64,000 nucleotides of DNA, from the NCBI GenBank assembly GCA_004194705.1, contig SADC01001386.1:248001-312000 (forward strand), read 5' to 3'. The notes beneath the pieces were generated by a model. That model did not search any database and had not been told where the DNA came from. It saw nothing but the letters and a program-made list of their open reading frames with translations. The translations under genes were made by a program, and so were the position numbers. Shown here one piece after another: positions 12,152 through 23,196 of this stretch. Positions within the stretch are counted from its first letter, which is position 1, and each line of letters opens with the position of its first letter. Origin of the DNA: Ditylenchus dipsaci. Lineage: Eukaryota; Nematoda; Chromadorea; Rhabditida; Anguinidae.

Positions 12152-12544
12152 TAGTCGAACCTCGCAAAAGGGACACCCCAAAAGTTCGTTCCCTCGCTGG
12201 GTCCGACACTTTTTTTGTCCCAAATATCGCAAGAATTTCGGTTTTACCGATCGTTTTTCAGAATCGAAAAACTTTTTTCTCTAAAAAAGCAAAAACTCGA
12301 TAAAGGGGCGTTTTATTTTTTTTATTACCTTAATAAAGGGGTGTCCCTTTACTGAGTTTTTGCTTTTTCAGAGAAAAAAAATTTTCGATTCTGAAAAACG
12401 ATCGGTGAAATCGGAATCCTTGCGATATTTGGGAACGGAGTGTCAAAACAGAATTTTAAAAAAGCTTTGAAAATCGAGCTAAAAAAGTGTCGCACTTAGC
12501 GGGGAACGAACTTTTGGTGGTGTCCCTTTAGCGAGGTTCGGCTG
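12152..12544. mobile_element. pogo-like TA foldback
   Basis: Left TAGTCGAACCTCGCAAAAGG and right TAGCGAGGTTCGGCTG with TA at both sides. Long imperfect arms include AAAGTTCGTTCCCTCGC and its partner GCGGGGAACGAACTTT. It is non-coding. Confidence 0.7.
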
Positions 12545-12709
12545 TAGAAATTTTCAGAGTATTTCAAAAATGTTTTAATGGTTGCGGAAATGCTTGATTT
12601 GGGATTATCTGATCTGTTTTATTAATTGTATCTTGTATTTTATCGTTGGAATATTTCTAGTGTTCATGTACAATTTGCTATTATATTCAACTTTGAGCTG
12701 ACATTCCTG

Positions 12710-13986
12710 CCCCCATATTCATAATCACTATCGGATACTATCCGATAGGATAATTATCCGGATAGTATCGGATAATTATCCGATACCGGATAATTATCCG
12801 GATAATTCATTCTTTTTAATTGCATTTGTTTAAATAATTATTTTTCTTCACTAATTTGTGGTTGTTTGCTTCCTTTTTTTGTTGTTTATCTAATATCGTC
12901 ATGTTTAATGGATCACGTATCTATTCTTGCATACTTCAGGATTCAGGGAATTCAGGGCATTTATGGAAGACCATTGAAAATGTTCTTTGATTGCGATCGT
13001 TCGTTGTTGTCAATGAGGTGATAAAAAATTTCAAACAATGTTATTTTTTCTTCAATCTGCTTTAGCTTCCACCCCACCAACTGCCCCACCCCCTCCGACG
13101 AACAGAGTGGTACGTAAAGTTGTTAAAGTTGGTTTCGAATTACCACGTATTTCGCAAGGAGATTAGTAAATTGTTGGGTCTGTGGTTGAATGGCAATTCC
13201 TAAGGAATAATCTGTGGAAATAGCCAAGCCATCATAAAATTTTAAAACGACCACATCAGGAGAAATACCCCATTTGTTTAAAAACTTGTCGAATTTGCAA
13301 AAGTTTGAAGTCACTTTTGAATTATTGATTTTCCGGTATTTTAGAATAAAAACGTTAATACCTGACAATACCTCATCTGAATGAATACGTGCCTGTATAT
13401 TGGGGTTGAAATCCTATGCAAGGAGAAGAATGGGTTCATAAAATGTTTTCGATCGTGCGATTTGAACAAACTGCTCTTTTGTTCTTCTTCGGAGTTTAAG
13501 AAGTGGTTGAAATAAGTGATACAGTCAAACCTCGATATAACGACACCTCAATGGACTGGCCTAAAGGAGTCGAGGGATGAGGGATGAGGAAGAAGAGGGT
13601 GTCTGAACATTGGCACAATATGACTCTATTTTATGGCGATAACTTGCCTATCCAATAACACGCGCCTTGTGGAAATGGTATCGTTATTATAAATAAAACT
13701 ATTATTCGATTGAGTTTGTTCTTTTTGCTCAATTGAGCGGTGTCTCCTATGAAAAAAGACGAGATGAACCATTTAATACACAAATAACTCTATCATTGAT
13801 AATGGACCGATTGGCCTAGCGGTTAGTGGTCTATGGGTTAGACAATATTGGCCAAAGGTCGAGGGTTCGTTTACCAGCGAGAAATCGAGTTTTCGATACT
13901 ATCCCGATAATTATCCGAGCTATCGGATAATTATCCGGATGGTATCGGATAAAAATTCTATCCGATAGTGATTATGAATATGGGGG
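12710..13986. mobile_element. 1.28-kb TIR element with a tRNA-like insert
   Basis: Terminal inverted repeats CCCCCATATTCATAATCACT and its complement, followed by arrays of GATAATTATCCGGATA palindromes at both ends. The interior has no transposase; the open frame of about 80 codons at 13368-13123 on the minus strand is unlike anything I know. It also holds one pogo-like end (about 13532, CAGTCAAACCTCGATATAAC) and a tRNA-like segment. Confidence 0.7.
13805..13885 (+). pseudogene. tRNA-like sequence
   Basis: ATTGGCCTAGCGGTTAGTGG fits an A-box, and GAGGGTTCGTTTACC about 45 bases later is close to a B-box. The spacing matches a tRNA, but B-box changes and weak stem pairing argue for a relic or SINE head rather than a working tRNA. 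Confidence 0.45.
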
Positions 13987-14018
13987 CTGGTCTCAAATTT
14001 CTCCCTTTTTATGGACGG

Positions 14019-14400
14019 CTATCAACTACCGGCCCTGAATGAATTTTTTTTTTGAAAATTTTGATCAAAATCGTTAATTTTCAAAGCAAAAGTTTCTGGA
14101 AAGTCGACCCTAGTACCAAAATCTTATCCTGAATCCGAATCCGTTGAGATCAGATCAAAATAATTTTTATGGGCTGAGATATAGCTATTTTGAGTAGATA
14201 AACCAAGAATTTGTCACCACTTACCTATTTTAGTAGATATCTCAGCCCATAAAAATTATTTTGATCTGATCTCAACGGATTCGGATTCAGGATAAGATTT
14301 TGGTACTGGGGTCGACTTTCCAGAAACTTTTGCTTTGAAAATTAACGATTTTGATCAAAATTTTCAAAAAAAAAAATTCATTCAGGGCCGGTAGTTGATA
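14019..14400. mobile_element. 382-bp foldback element
   Basis: Near-perfect arms run from TATCAACTACCGGCCCTGAA inward through AAGTTTCTGGAAAGTCGACC and ATCCTGAATCCGAATCCG, mirrored on the right. A diverged half copy lies at 35345-35560, and a cousin at 26861-27238 shares the GAATCCGAATC core. There is no coding. Confidence 0.8.
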
Positions 14401-15240
14401 TTTTACCCTTTTTATCCCTGGCAGGCCTAGCTGTCAAATGAATCTTTCCCCTCTTTTTTACCACAAGTAGATCGAATATCCGGCTAGAAACCCTACACCT
14501 GTTTTGAGTTTTTTTCTCTTCCTCCTCTTATTGGTATTGTTTTCGTGAGATATATTTGCACACTCTCCTTGCCTGATGCAGCAGCATGAGTGTTGGGGTC
14601 TGAAATCGGTTTAATTTCACCCTCTATTTTCTCTATGCTGTTTTGAGGAAATTGGATAACCACGCACTTAATGATCTTTTTGGGTGGCTGGTCTGTGAAA
14701 TTGGATTCAGCTTGTGTTAACAGCTACTGGTCTGCTGTTGGTGTTGTATATACAGTTATAAGACCAGCAACAGCTTGGCTAGCTCTTATCAAGAAGAGTC
14801 GAATTTCCGAGGTTGGATTGAAAACCTATACTCTATGGCTCCATTTTTCTTTCCTTTCTGTTAGTTTTGTGTTGAAAAAAATGTTTTGCAGTGCCCTTTT
14901 GGTAAAACTTAGAATATAATCAGCCTTAGAAACTTTTTAGTGGTTCAATTATGTGTACTATATTTGACATGCTAGTATTTTCTGTATCTTTATTTGAAAT
15001 ATTTCAGACTACAGATCCTGGACATTTTCTAATAACTGTGGAGAGGGGTATACAGAGGGTTGGAATAAGACCGGTCCGAACCTTTTTCGGGAATATTCCA
15101 TCACCCAACCCTAGGTATACACTTGGCATAGAAATTGTCTGGTAGCCCTTTTTTCCACTTTTTGGCGTTCCGCCCTATGTTCTATTTTAGCCACTTAGGC
15201 CTTGATTTTTTAACTTAGGATTAGGCTTTAGGCCCAGGTT
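14401..15240. other. Gene-free stretch
   Basis: No gene or clear element is seen. A GCCTAGGCTTA-like block at about 15190-15245 may be the edge of the following composite element. Confidence 0.4.
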
Positions 15241-15284
15241 AGGCCAGTTTTCACTTATTTTAGAATAGTGTTTAAACGACTCCT

Positions 15285-17255
15285 AAGTAATTTTTATATG
15301 CTTAAAACGATAAAAAAAATATTTCTGACATTTTTACACACAAAAAATAGATTTTTTGAAAAAAAAATTTTACCCAGAACTTTTTGACTTTTTGCCTTGG
15401 TCTCCAGGGCAATCCAACCTGAAAGGATACCTGGATACTTCAAAAAGATGGAATTTGGGGCTCTAGGTAAATTCATCCTCGGTAAATTCATCCTCGGTAA
15501 ATTCATCCTCGGTAAATTCATCCTCCGGTAAATTCATCCTCCGGTAAATTCATCCTCCGGTAAATTCATCCTCCGGTAAATTCATCCTCCGGTAAATTCA
15601 TCCTCTGATTTTGTCTTGACAGGAATATTGGGTAAAAATATTTGTTTGTTATTTCAACGGTCCTCATCTACCTGCAGTAGCACCAGTCCACCCCAAATGG
15701 CTCAGATTTACCTTCAATGATCATGATCTTCTCTCAATGGTAAAGATGCAACCTTTAAGGTTCAGATATACCCTTTATAGTTTATATCCTCTCTAAATAG
15801 TCCAGGTCGACCTACAATAGTACCGGAGTGGGTAGGTCGTGACGTACCTAGGTATGGGTAGGTGAGCAGGTGCCTGAGTAGATAAGCCAGGAGAGTAAGT
15901 AGTAAAAACTTTTAGAGTATTTTAGGGCTCTTTTTTGGTGATTTATAACATTTTTCTTGCTGGAGCTGGGCGAAAAGACTCTAAATGCATTTTCGATCAA
16001 GAGTCTAGCTCGGAATTATGTCTAAGGTAAGTCTGTGCGCGCATCTCTAACCAACCAAGCCTCCTGCGCCCCTTCGGGGCGCAGGCGGCTTGGTTGCTTG
16101 GGGTTGAGATGCGCACACACACATACCTTAGACACAAATCACTCGAAAGTGACTCTGGATGCATAAAAACATATGCATACCAGAGTTTATATATGCGGTA
16201 GGCCCCAGAAAGTAAAAACCTGTTCAAAATCTATCATTTTTACCTAGATTTTGCCTAAAAAGGGTTTAAATTTGGTCAAAAATGCCCTAAAAGACCGACT
16301 ACTCCCAAGGGTGGGTGGCAAATTTTTCGTGTATGCCATAACTGGGGCTCCTGCAAGTCAAATCGCTGTTTTAGTATTATTAAACCGTGTTCAGGATACG
16401 ATTCTGGATATGTTACAATGATTTTTACTTACTTTAATCCAAATCCAAAATTTGGAGTTTTGATGTGGATACCCATCTGGGGAAGTGCCAGAGGGTTCTA
16501 CTACCTACCCTCAGGCTTACTATTCTTATAAAAAACTATTTTATGAATGTTGATCAAGAAAAAATGATGTATGTTACCACCAGGACTGGAACTTGTAACT
16601 TTAAAGATTTGGAGGACATGTGTAGAATACATGTTTGAGTTCGTTCTAATGTACACTGGCCCATTCTGCGCCTAAGCACAAAAAGTGGGCTACTGTAGTG
16701 TGGAGATGATCCAGAGTCCTGCTCCCCGAAAAAAAATTCAAAAAGTATGATAATGAAAATTATTCCTGTCAAGACAAAATTAGAGGATGAATTTACCGGA
16801 GGATGAATTTACCGGAGGATGAATTTACCAGAGGATGAATTTACCGAGGATGAATTTACCGAGGATGAATTTACCGAGGATGAATTTACCGCCGCCCGGA
16901 ATTTGGACATAGTTTTCTTAACTGGGGCCTACCGCATAAAGAAGCTCTGGTATGCACACATCTTTATGCATCCAGAGTTACTTTCGAGTGATTCGTGTCT
17001 AAGGTATATGGGTGTGCGCATCTCACTTACCTTAGAAATGATTCCGAGCAAGACTCTTAATCAAAAATGCATAAAGAGACTCTATTTGCCCAGCTCCAGT
17101 GACCAAAACGGGGAAGAATACCTTAATACAAGGTAATTTGCCTTGGTCCCTCAAGGCAAAAGGTCAGGCTTTGGTCAAAATTTTTTATTTCAAAATCCAT
17201 TTTTTGTGTGAAAAGTGTTAGAAAATTACATTTTTATCGTTTTAAGCACATAAAA
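15285..17255. mobile_element. Foldback element with tandem-repeat arms (family b)
   Basis: Outer arms (TATGCTTAAAACGATAAA at 15297 and the complement near 17236) enclose arrays of about 15-16 bp units: GGTAAATTCATCCTCC at 15465-15610 and its complement GAGGATGAATTTACC at 16772-16895. TTGTCTTGACAGGAATA and its complement close the inner side. A second inverted pair (GGAGCTGGGC at 15963, GCCCAGCTCC at 17091) lies between, and a GC-rich hairpin GCCCCTTCGGGGC sits at 16068. The array accidentally encodes D-E-F-T-E repeats. The element appears inserted in the left arm of the Ulp1-type element. Confidence 0.65.
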
Positions 17256-17270
17256 ATTAGGTAAAGGGAC

Positions 17271-18043
17271 GTTTCGCCCCTTTTGGACAAATGTCCAAAT
17301 GGGGGCGAAACGTTTCGCCCCCTTTTGGACATTTGTCCAAAAGGGGGCGAACTGCTAATTTTGTCTTGGTCCCCCCTGTTGATTTTTTTTGCAATTTTTT
17401 TTTCAGTCTAATTGCGTAAGAAGCCGTGTTATAAGACGTTTCCCCTCATTTTTTAACGGAAAGACAAATTGTATATCAAAACTTCGTACCGTTCTGGTCA
17501 TTTTTCCAAAAAATGGCGAGCCGCTAATTTTGCCTTGGTCCCCCTGTTGATTTTTTTACAAATTTTCATTTAGTCTAGTTGCGTCGAAAACCGTTCCAGA
17601 ACACATTTTCCCTCGCTTTTTTAACGAAAAGCGAGGATCGCTGAGGATGTTTGCACTGACTTCCTTTGGCTTTAGCTGTCGATGACGCACTTGATGAAGC
17701 CAAGATAAAACGTCGCTATTAGACCAATCGAAAACCTTCATTTTTAGCAGCTAAAAAAATCACATATTCAAGAATCGAAAACAAAACATGACATCAGCAT
17801 GTGGCTGGGTGAGTTACAAAACGGTACGAAGTTTTGATATAAAATTTGTCTTTCCGTTAAAAAATGAGGTAAAACGTCTTATAACACGGCTTCTTACGCA
17901 ATTAGACTGAAAAAAAAATTGCAAAAAAAATCAACAGGGGGACCAAGACAAAATTAGCAGTTCGCCCCCTTTTGGACAAATGTCCAAAAGGGGCGAAACG
18001 TTTCGCCCCCATTTGGACATTTGTCCAAAAGGGGCGAAACGTC
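17271..18043. mobile_element. Deletion derivative of the Ulp1-carrying transposon
   Basis: Inverted arms of about 220 bp begin CGTTTCGCCCCTTTTGGACA, with repeats of TTTGGACATTTGTCCAAA, and continue inward through CTAATTTTGTCTTGGTCCCC and ACGGCTTCTTACGCAATTAG. The layout matches the arms of the 27526-32466 element (CGTTTCGCAAATTTTGACAT repeats, then CGCACCAAA outside). Between the arms only the first coding exon remnant of the protease gene is left. Outer ends probably lie near 15248 and 18100. Confidence 0.7.
17556..17741 (-). pseudogene. N-terminal remnant of an Ulp1-element protease gene
   Basis: From the ATG at 17741 about 35 codons read MKVFDWSNSDVLSWLHQVRH and on through a PKEVSANILSDPR block. 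This aligns with the start of the complete protease at 29414 (S-D-P-D-V-I-S-W-M-E-Q-V-R, then D-V-V-A-N-I-L-G-D). After that, coding similarity stops and the sequence runs into the left arm repeat. The Cys/His-rich segment and the whole protease domain are gone, so this cannot be a functional enzyme. It shows the gene belongs to the mobile element rather than having been picked up once. Confidence 0.7.
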
Positions 18044-18458
18044 TATGCACCAAAAATTACTTAGGAGTCGTTTAAACACTATTTTTAAATAAGTGAAAAT
18101 ACCGCCCCCCCCCTCCAACCCAACAAGTTCCTACACTTGTTTCTACCGCTTTAAAAAAGTGCAAATCAAATCGTGTTTTCGAGTTGTTTATTTCTCAGAT
18201 ATGTTCATGTGCTCTTGTAAACTAAGAGTTTGGGTTGGTTATTGTTTACCACACCCCTTACACAATAGATTGCCGAAGATAAACAATTTTTTACCAAGAT
18301 AGATAAATTATGCAAAATATTTGTTTGGTTGAATATTTTTTAAAATAATGACTTCTTGAATATTTACCCTATTTTTTACTTAGCTCCTTAATTTAGTTTT
18401 AGAGATCAAGTTTTCTATCCAGCTAATTAAATATAACCTTTTTCAACCTTCTCAAGCT

Positions 18459-21400
18459 ATGCAAAACATCATTAAGAATCGCCAAACCACTAATAGTCCT
18501 ATTAAAAAGCGTAGATTTGCTGAGGACCACTCTATTCCTTCGCCTAAATTACCCATTGTTACAAAACTAATGGAGAACACCCAGAACGCCAAAGCCAGAT
18601 CACCCCTCTTTAACAGGAAACGAAGTTTAGAACCTCGTCCCCACCCTTCTCACACTCTAAACAAACGTTATTGGGATGATGTGCGTTCTGGACGAATCTC
18701 TCTAAATAATGTCCCTGAGCAAAAAGAATACAAAAGGCAGACAACAGCACTTCAAACACCAGCAACTGTGATGCCCAGAAGACCTACACCAACCGTTACA
18801 CCTAGAAAATATCCATTTGTCAGACCTGTAGAACCACCATTATTGGGTCATATAGAGTTGTTGAACGGCCAAAAACCAACACCAGTATTAGACCAACAAG
18901 CAGTTAGAAGAATGGAACAGTTGGTGACCACTTTTATGCATCGCAAAGATGGAAGTACGAATGTGGTAGAAGAGGCGACGAGCAGATTTCTCAAGCTTGT
19001 AAATAATACAAAAGAAGGGTAGGTTAACTTTTAAAATTGTTAAATAACCCAAGGTATATATGCAAGGCGTTAAATTTTGTTGCCGACAATTCAAAAGTTG
19101 CTACCAAAAATTTAAAAAAAATTCAAAAAATTTATTATGCTGTTTGGAAGATATTTCACGAAAAATTTTAAAAAAATATCTGAATCTCTCTATCTGAATC
19201 CCTTATTGTTTTTACCTCAAATTATTTCCATAGACCAAGATACTAGAGTTGGCCCGGAATTCCGGTTCCGGTTTCCCGGAATTCCTGTCTTTTTTTGGAT
19301 TCCGGTTCCGGTCGCGAAAAAATATGTTATTCCGGTTCCGGTTTTCACAAAACTGAATTTCCGGCTCCGGTCCAAATATCAATTCCGAGCCCAACTGTAT
19401 CATAATTTTGCTCTTGCTCGGCTGATTTTTAACGCGTATTTTCAACTTTTGAACGAATTTTTCGTGTTGAATATTAATATATACAAAAAATCATGTGAAC
19501 AGGCAGCGATTTTTTTTCGGAAACTTCTTTTTTTTGACTCCGGTTGTGGTTTCGGCAAAAGTGAAATTCCGGTTCCGGTTTTTACAAAAATCAAATTCCA
19601 GTTCCGGTCCAAATATCGATTCCGAGCCAACTCTACAAGATACCATTTTTCCAGTAAATTAATTGTTTTCCACACTAAATTCAACTTTCAGACAAATTAC
19701 CCATTTTCAAATAAATTACTGATTTACTCTAGTTATTTTTTATTTATCCCAGTAAATATGGTGATTAGTGCAAATTTTGTGGCTTTTAGCTTATATTTTT
19801 GATTCTTTCGGGATCAGCATCATGGTTCTGAAAACTTACAAATTTGTAGAGACCTACGAGACCTACAAAAATTTAGGAAATTTTCCTTATTTTCTTTTAT
19901 CTTTTTATCTGTACTTTTACCGAAAACCTTTTTCACGGTAAAAAGTAAATTTGTGCAGGAGCTTCAGCTCTACAACTTTGCTTTTTACCTTGAAAAAAGT
20001 TGGAGGGAAAAGTCTTTCAATAGAAGGAAAAAGTTAAAATTTATAAGAAAACTACTAAGAATAAAAGCTTTACAAATTTGCCGGGAAAATTCATTGAATT
20101 TGACCGGAAATTTAACACATTTGCCGGGAGTTTTCACATACAGCCATAATTAAAAGGGAGATAATCAGTAATTTACTTGTAGAAAAGTATTTTTTTTTAA
20201 ACACAAATAGACCTTTGGTGAGATTTGGGCACGGTATTTGATTCTAAATTTGGTTCGGGCGGGATCGGTATGCCGTCCCTTCCTATCTCTAATTTTGTTG
20301 CCTAAAATTTAAATCTGCTACCAAAATCTTTAAATTTGCTGCCAAATCGAATTTGCTGCCGAAAATATTGTATTTTGCTGCCAAGTTTCAAGCGGAAATT
20401 AAAAATTTGGCAGCAGAATTTATTCAAATTCAATTTTTGGCGGCAGATTCATAAATTTTAGAGATGATCATCGGTATTTTCGGTATTTTTTTGACGCATC
20501 TTCTAAGAAATTTCTAGCTGATTTTTTACAACTAAATGCTACTTTTCATTCCTCTATCCGAAAGCTCTTCCACTTTTTGTATTTTTATGTAAAAAATTTT
20601 GCCTGCGAACCTGAATACCGAAATTGACTGATTTCGGTATTTAGTGTCGCAGGCAAATTTTTTTTACACAAAAATACAGGAAGTGAAGTAGCCATTTGAT
20701 AGAGGAATGAAAAGTAGGATATACAGTTGCGGACAATTGATAGCGGACGGCACGTTTATTATTAGACTTACTGTTTTTTCGTAAAAATTTTTAAATGCTT
20801 TTAAAAAACGCGATAAGCAGTTTCGTAGAGCACTTAAAGGGCTACAATTATAGCCTACTACTTGTTATAAAAATATCAATTTTGCGCGATTGCTTGAGGC
20901 GGTTTGGAAACCCCCTCGTTTTTTCTCCCGACAATTGATAGCGGGCGATTTTTTTTTCAAGCTGATTGATTTTAATTTTTTATATGTTGTCAACTTTTAA
21001 TGACTATTTGTAAGCCCTGTTCCTCAGCTACAATTTGGTATATCAAACTTTAAAATCAATCAGCTTGAAAAAAAATCGCCAGCTATCAATTGTCGGGAAA
21101 AAAACGAGGGGTTTCCAAACCGCCTCAAGCAATCGCGCAAAATTGATATTTTATAACAAGTAGTAGGCTATAATTGTAGCCCTTTAAGTGCTCTACGAAA
21201 CTGCTTATCGCGTTTTTTAAAAGCATTTAAAATATTTTACGAAAAAACAGTAAGTCTAATAATAAACGTGCCGTCCGCTATCAATTGTCCGCAACTGTAT
21301 GTGTAAATTTTTTTAGCTAGCAGTTTTCTTCTAAAAGTGGGTCAAAAATGCGTTTCGAAACAATACCGAAAATACCGATGATCATCTCTAGTAAATTTGA

Positions 21401-21844
21401 TTTGTCAGCATAATTAAAGGGTCATTGCCGTCTCCGACAGTGGTTGTCCCCCAAATTTTCAAATCATTGAACTTCTTCATATATTTTTTAACTTGGTTTC
21501 TGAAACAACTATACCTAAAATTATTTTTAGATAAAGTTTTGTTAGAAACCAAGCTGAAAAATCCGTACAGAAGTTCAACGATTAGGTAAACAATTTGAAT
21601 TGGCGGGGGACAATCCAAAACGCGTGGTCATGGCCCTTTAAATACGAACTTTGTTTGAGATTCGAATATACCGCTTGAAAAAATGAATTTTGTTCATAGA
21701 AAAAAGTATTTCAGTGTTCAATATTTTAGAATGTCATCAACTGTAGAAGAATTTCCTTCGTCTTCTATAATCACTAATAATTGTCCAGTATGGCCATCCT
21801 CCTTCAATTCAATCCAAAGTGCATCGACCATCAAGTTGACTTGA
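18459..21844 (+). CDS. Unrecognised Ser/Pro/Arg-rich protein, possibly two exons
   Basis: I do not recognise this protein. The first exon (18459-19018) encodes about 187 residues beginning MQNIIKNRQTTNSPIKKRRF. It is basic and disordered, with P-I-K-K-R-R-F and proline-rich T-P motifs, and ends with a predicted helix around QAVRRMEQLVTTFMHRK. A GG|GTAGGT donor at 19018 can join in phase to an acceptor at 21729 (ATATTTTAG), adding about 38 residues rich in Ser before a TGA at 21842. The intron would be 2.7 kb and consists of MITEs. Without that join the frame stops at TAG 19020. The KKRR cluster suggests a nuclear protein; this is inference. Confidence 0.4.
19244..19635. mobile_element. hAT MITE with CCGGTTCCGG arrays
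   Basis: Ends TAGAGTTGGCCCGGAATTCC and the inverted GAGCCAACTCTA, with the 8-base duplication CAAGATAC at 19236-19243 and 19636-19643. The interior repeats TTCCGGTTCCGG and its complement. It is non-coding, 392 bp. Confidence 0.85.
20459..21390. mobile_element. hAT-like foldback MITE, interrupted
   Basis: Ends TAGAGATGATCATCGGTATT and its complement. Flanking octamers ATAAATTT and GTAAATTT agree at 7 of 8 positions. It has been split by the TA element at 20724-21297. Confidence 0.65.
20724..21297. mobile_element. 574-bp near-perfect TA palindrome element
   Basis: Ends CAGTTGCGGACAATTGATAG and its exact complement, flanked by TA. Arms of more than 200 bp are almost identical and contain a second internal copy of GACAATTGATAGCGG. 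There is no transposase. The terminus and target suggest a Tc1/mariner-pogo-type non-autonomous element. Confidence 0.8.
21418..21637. mobile_element. TTAA-type MITE
   Basis: TTAA precedes AGGGTCATTGCCG and follows CATGGCCCT, with inverted inner blocks (GGGGACAA, CCAATTCAAATT). The ends match a TTAAAGGR pattern like T2/Kolobok MITEs. Confidence 0.6.
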
Positions 21845-22192
21845 TTGCTGACTCAATGCTTTTAGAGAACCATTCAAATACACCCTCTGTCCAACGTCTA
21901 CAACCAATTGGCATTGCACCCCTACTTCTACGCAATTCACGTCATCAGCTACACCAGTAGTAAAAAAAATCGTGAAGTGTGCCTAGTGCCCTTCCCAGTA
22001 CCTATTCTGCTGCCCTTGCCACTCACTGTGGACTTCATCCAGAAGCACTACTCTTCCAGCTCCGCGACCACTATATTAAACATGCCAAAATTATAAAAAT
22101 AAAATTTATTTTTTTCATTAATTAGAAATTTTAAGTCGATTAATTTGCCGGCAGGCTTGTAATTTCTGGACATTTTTGAATTCCCCATTTTT
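21845..22192. other. Gene-free stretch
   Basis: Short open frames run through 21908-22096, but they lack family resemblance or splice support. No feature is claimed. Confidence 0.4.
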
Positions 22193-22915
22193 TAGAGATG
22201 CAGAATGGAAAAAGCGAGATTTTCATCTTCAGCTTGACTTTTCGGTGTCAAATTGAAGCCAAATCAATTATTTTTGCATCTTTTGCATAGTCAGATTTTG
22301 TAAAAAAAGTTTTCATGATTGCGTAGGTGGGTGCTTAAAAAAATCTCGCCCTGCTGTTGGTTAAAAAGAGAGACCGAGATTTTTTTGACGGTCATTTTTC
22401 TGCAAATTCTAATTCATTTTTGAAAATCTTTTTTCACTAAAAGATGCACAAATAAAAGTTGCCTAGAAAAGATGTGAACAGAATATTTACTTCTGTTCAT
22501 TTTTTTAATTTAAAATAGCTCTAGAAGTTGAGCCAGATTAGTGCGAGATTTTCGGGAGTTACTTTAACTTTGGGAGCTATTTTAACTAAAAAAAATAAAT
22601 AGAAGTGAATATTCTGTTCACATTTTTTTTAGAAAACTTTTATTTGTGCATCTTTTAGTAAAAAAAGATTTTCAAAAAATGAATTAGAATTTGCAGAAAA
22701 ATGACCGTCAAAAAAATCTCGGTCTCTCTTTTTAACCAACAGCAGGGCGAGATTTTTTTAAGCACCCACCTACGCAATCATGGAAACTTTTTTTACAAAT
22801 GCAAAAATAAAAGTTAAATATAAGTTGTAAAAGCAGATTTTTGATTTGGCTTCAGTTTGACACCGAAAAGTCAAACTGAAGATGAAAATCTCGCTTTTTC
22901 CATTCTGCATCTCTA
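22193..22915. mobile_element. 723-bp foldback element
   Basis: Arms of about 300 bp mirror each other from TAGAGATGCAGAATGGAAAA inward (CAGCTTGACTTTTCGGTGTC; AAAAATCTCGCCCTGCTG). No target duplication could be read. It is non-coding. Confidence 0.8.
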
Positions 22916-23196
22916 TTTTTTTTGCTTTTGAGTTATTTGGGCCAGACATTTAAGCCAACCACAACGCCTAAGTTACAAAAAAAATAATAAAATTTCAGAA
23001 AAAGTACTAGTAAACAAAACGGAGAAAAAGGTGCGAACTTGAAAAAATGTCCAAAAATTGCCTAAATGAACCCGTGCCAATTATTTTCATACCGACTGTA
23101 TGATACAATTAATTTTGTTTTGGAGCGGGCAATCAAATACAACCCTTAACATCACTTAATTTGTGTGAATGGCACCGTATAAAACAAAAATTTAAA

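Noticed and set aside
13123..13368. Transposase fragment in the 1.28-kb TIR element
   Set aside because: About 80 codons with no recognisable catalytic or DNA-binding motif.
15465..15610. CRISPR-like regular repeats
   Set aside because: The units are contiguous, without unique spacers, and the genome is eukaryotic.
19137..19802. Open frame of about 220 codons
   Set aside because: It runs through the hAT MITE with its CCGGTTCCGG arrays (P-V-P-V repeats); no splice or family support.
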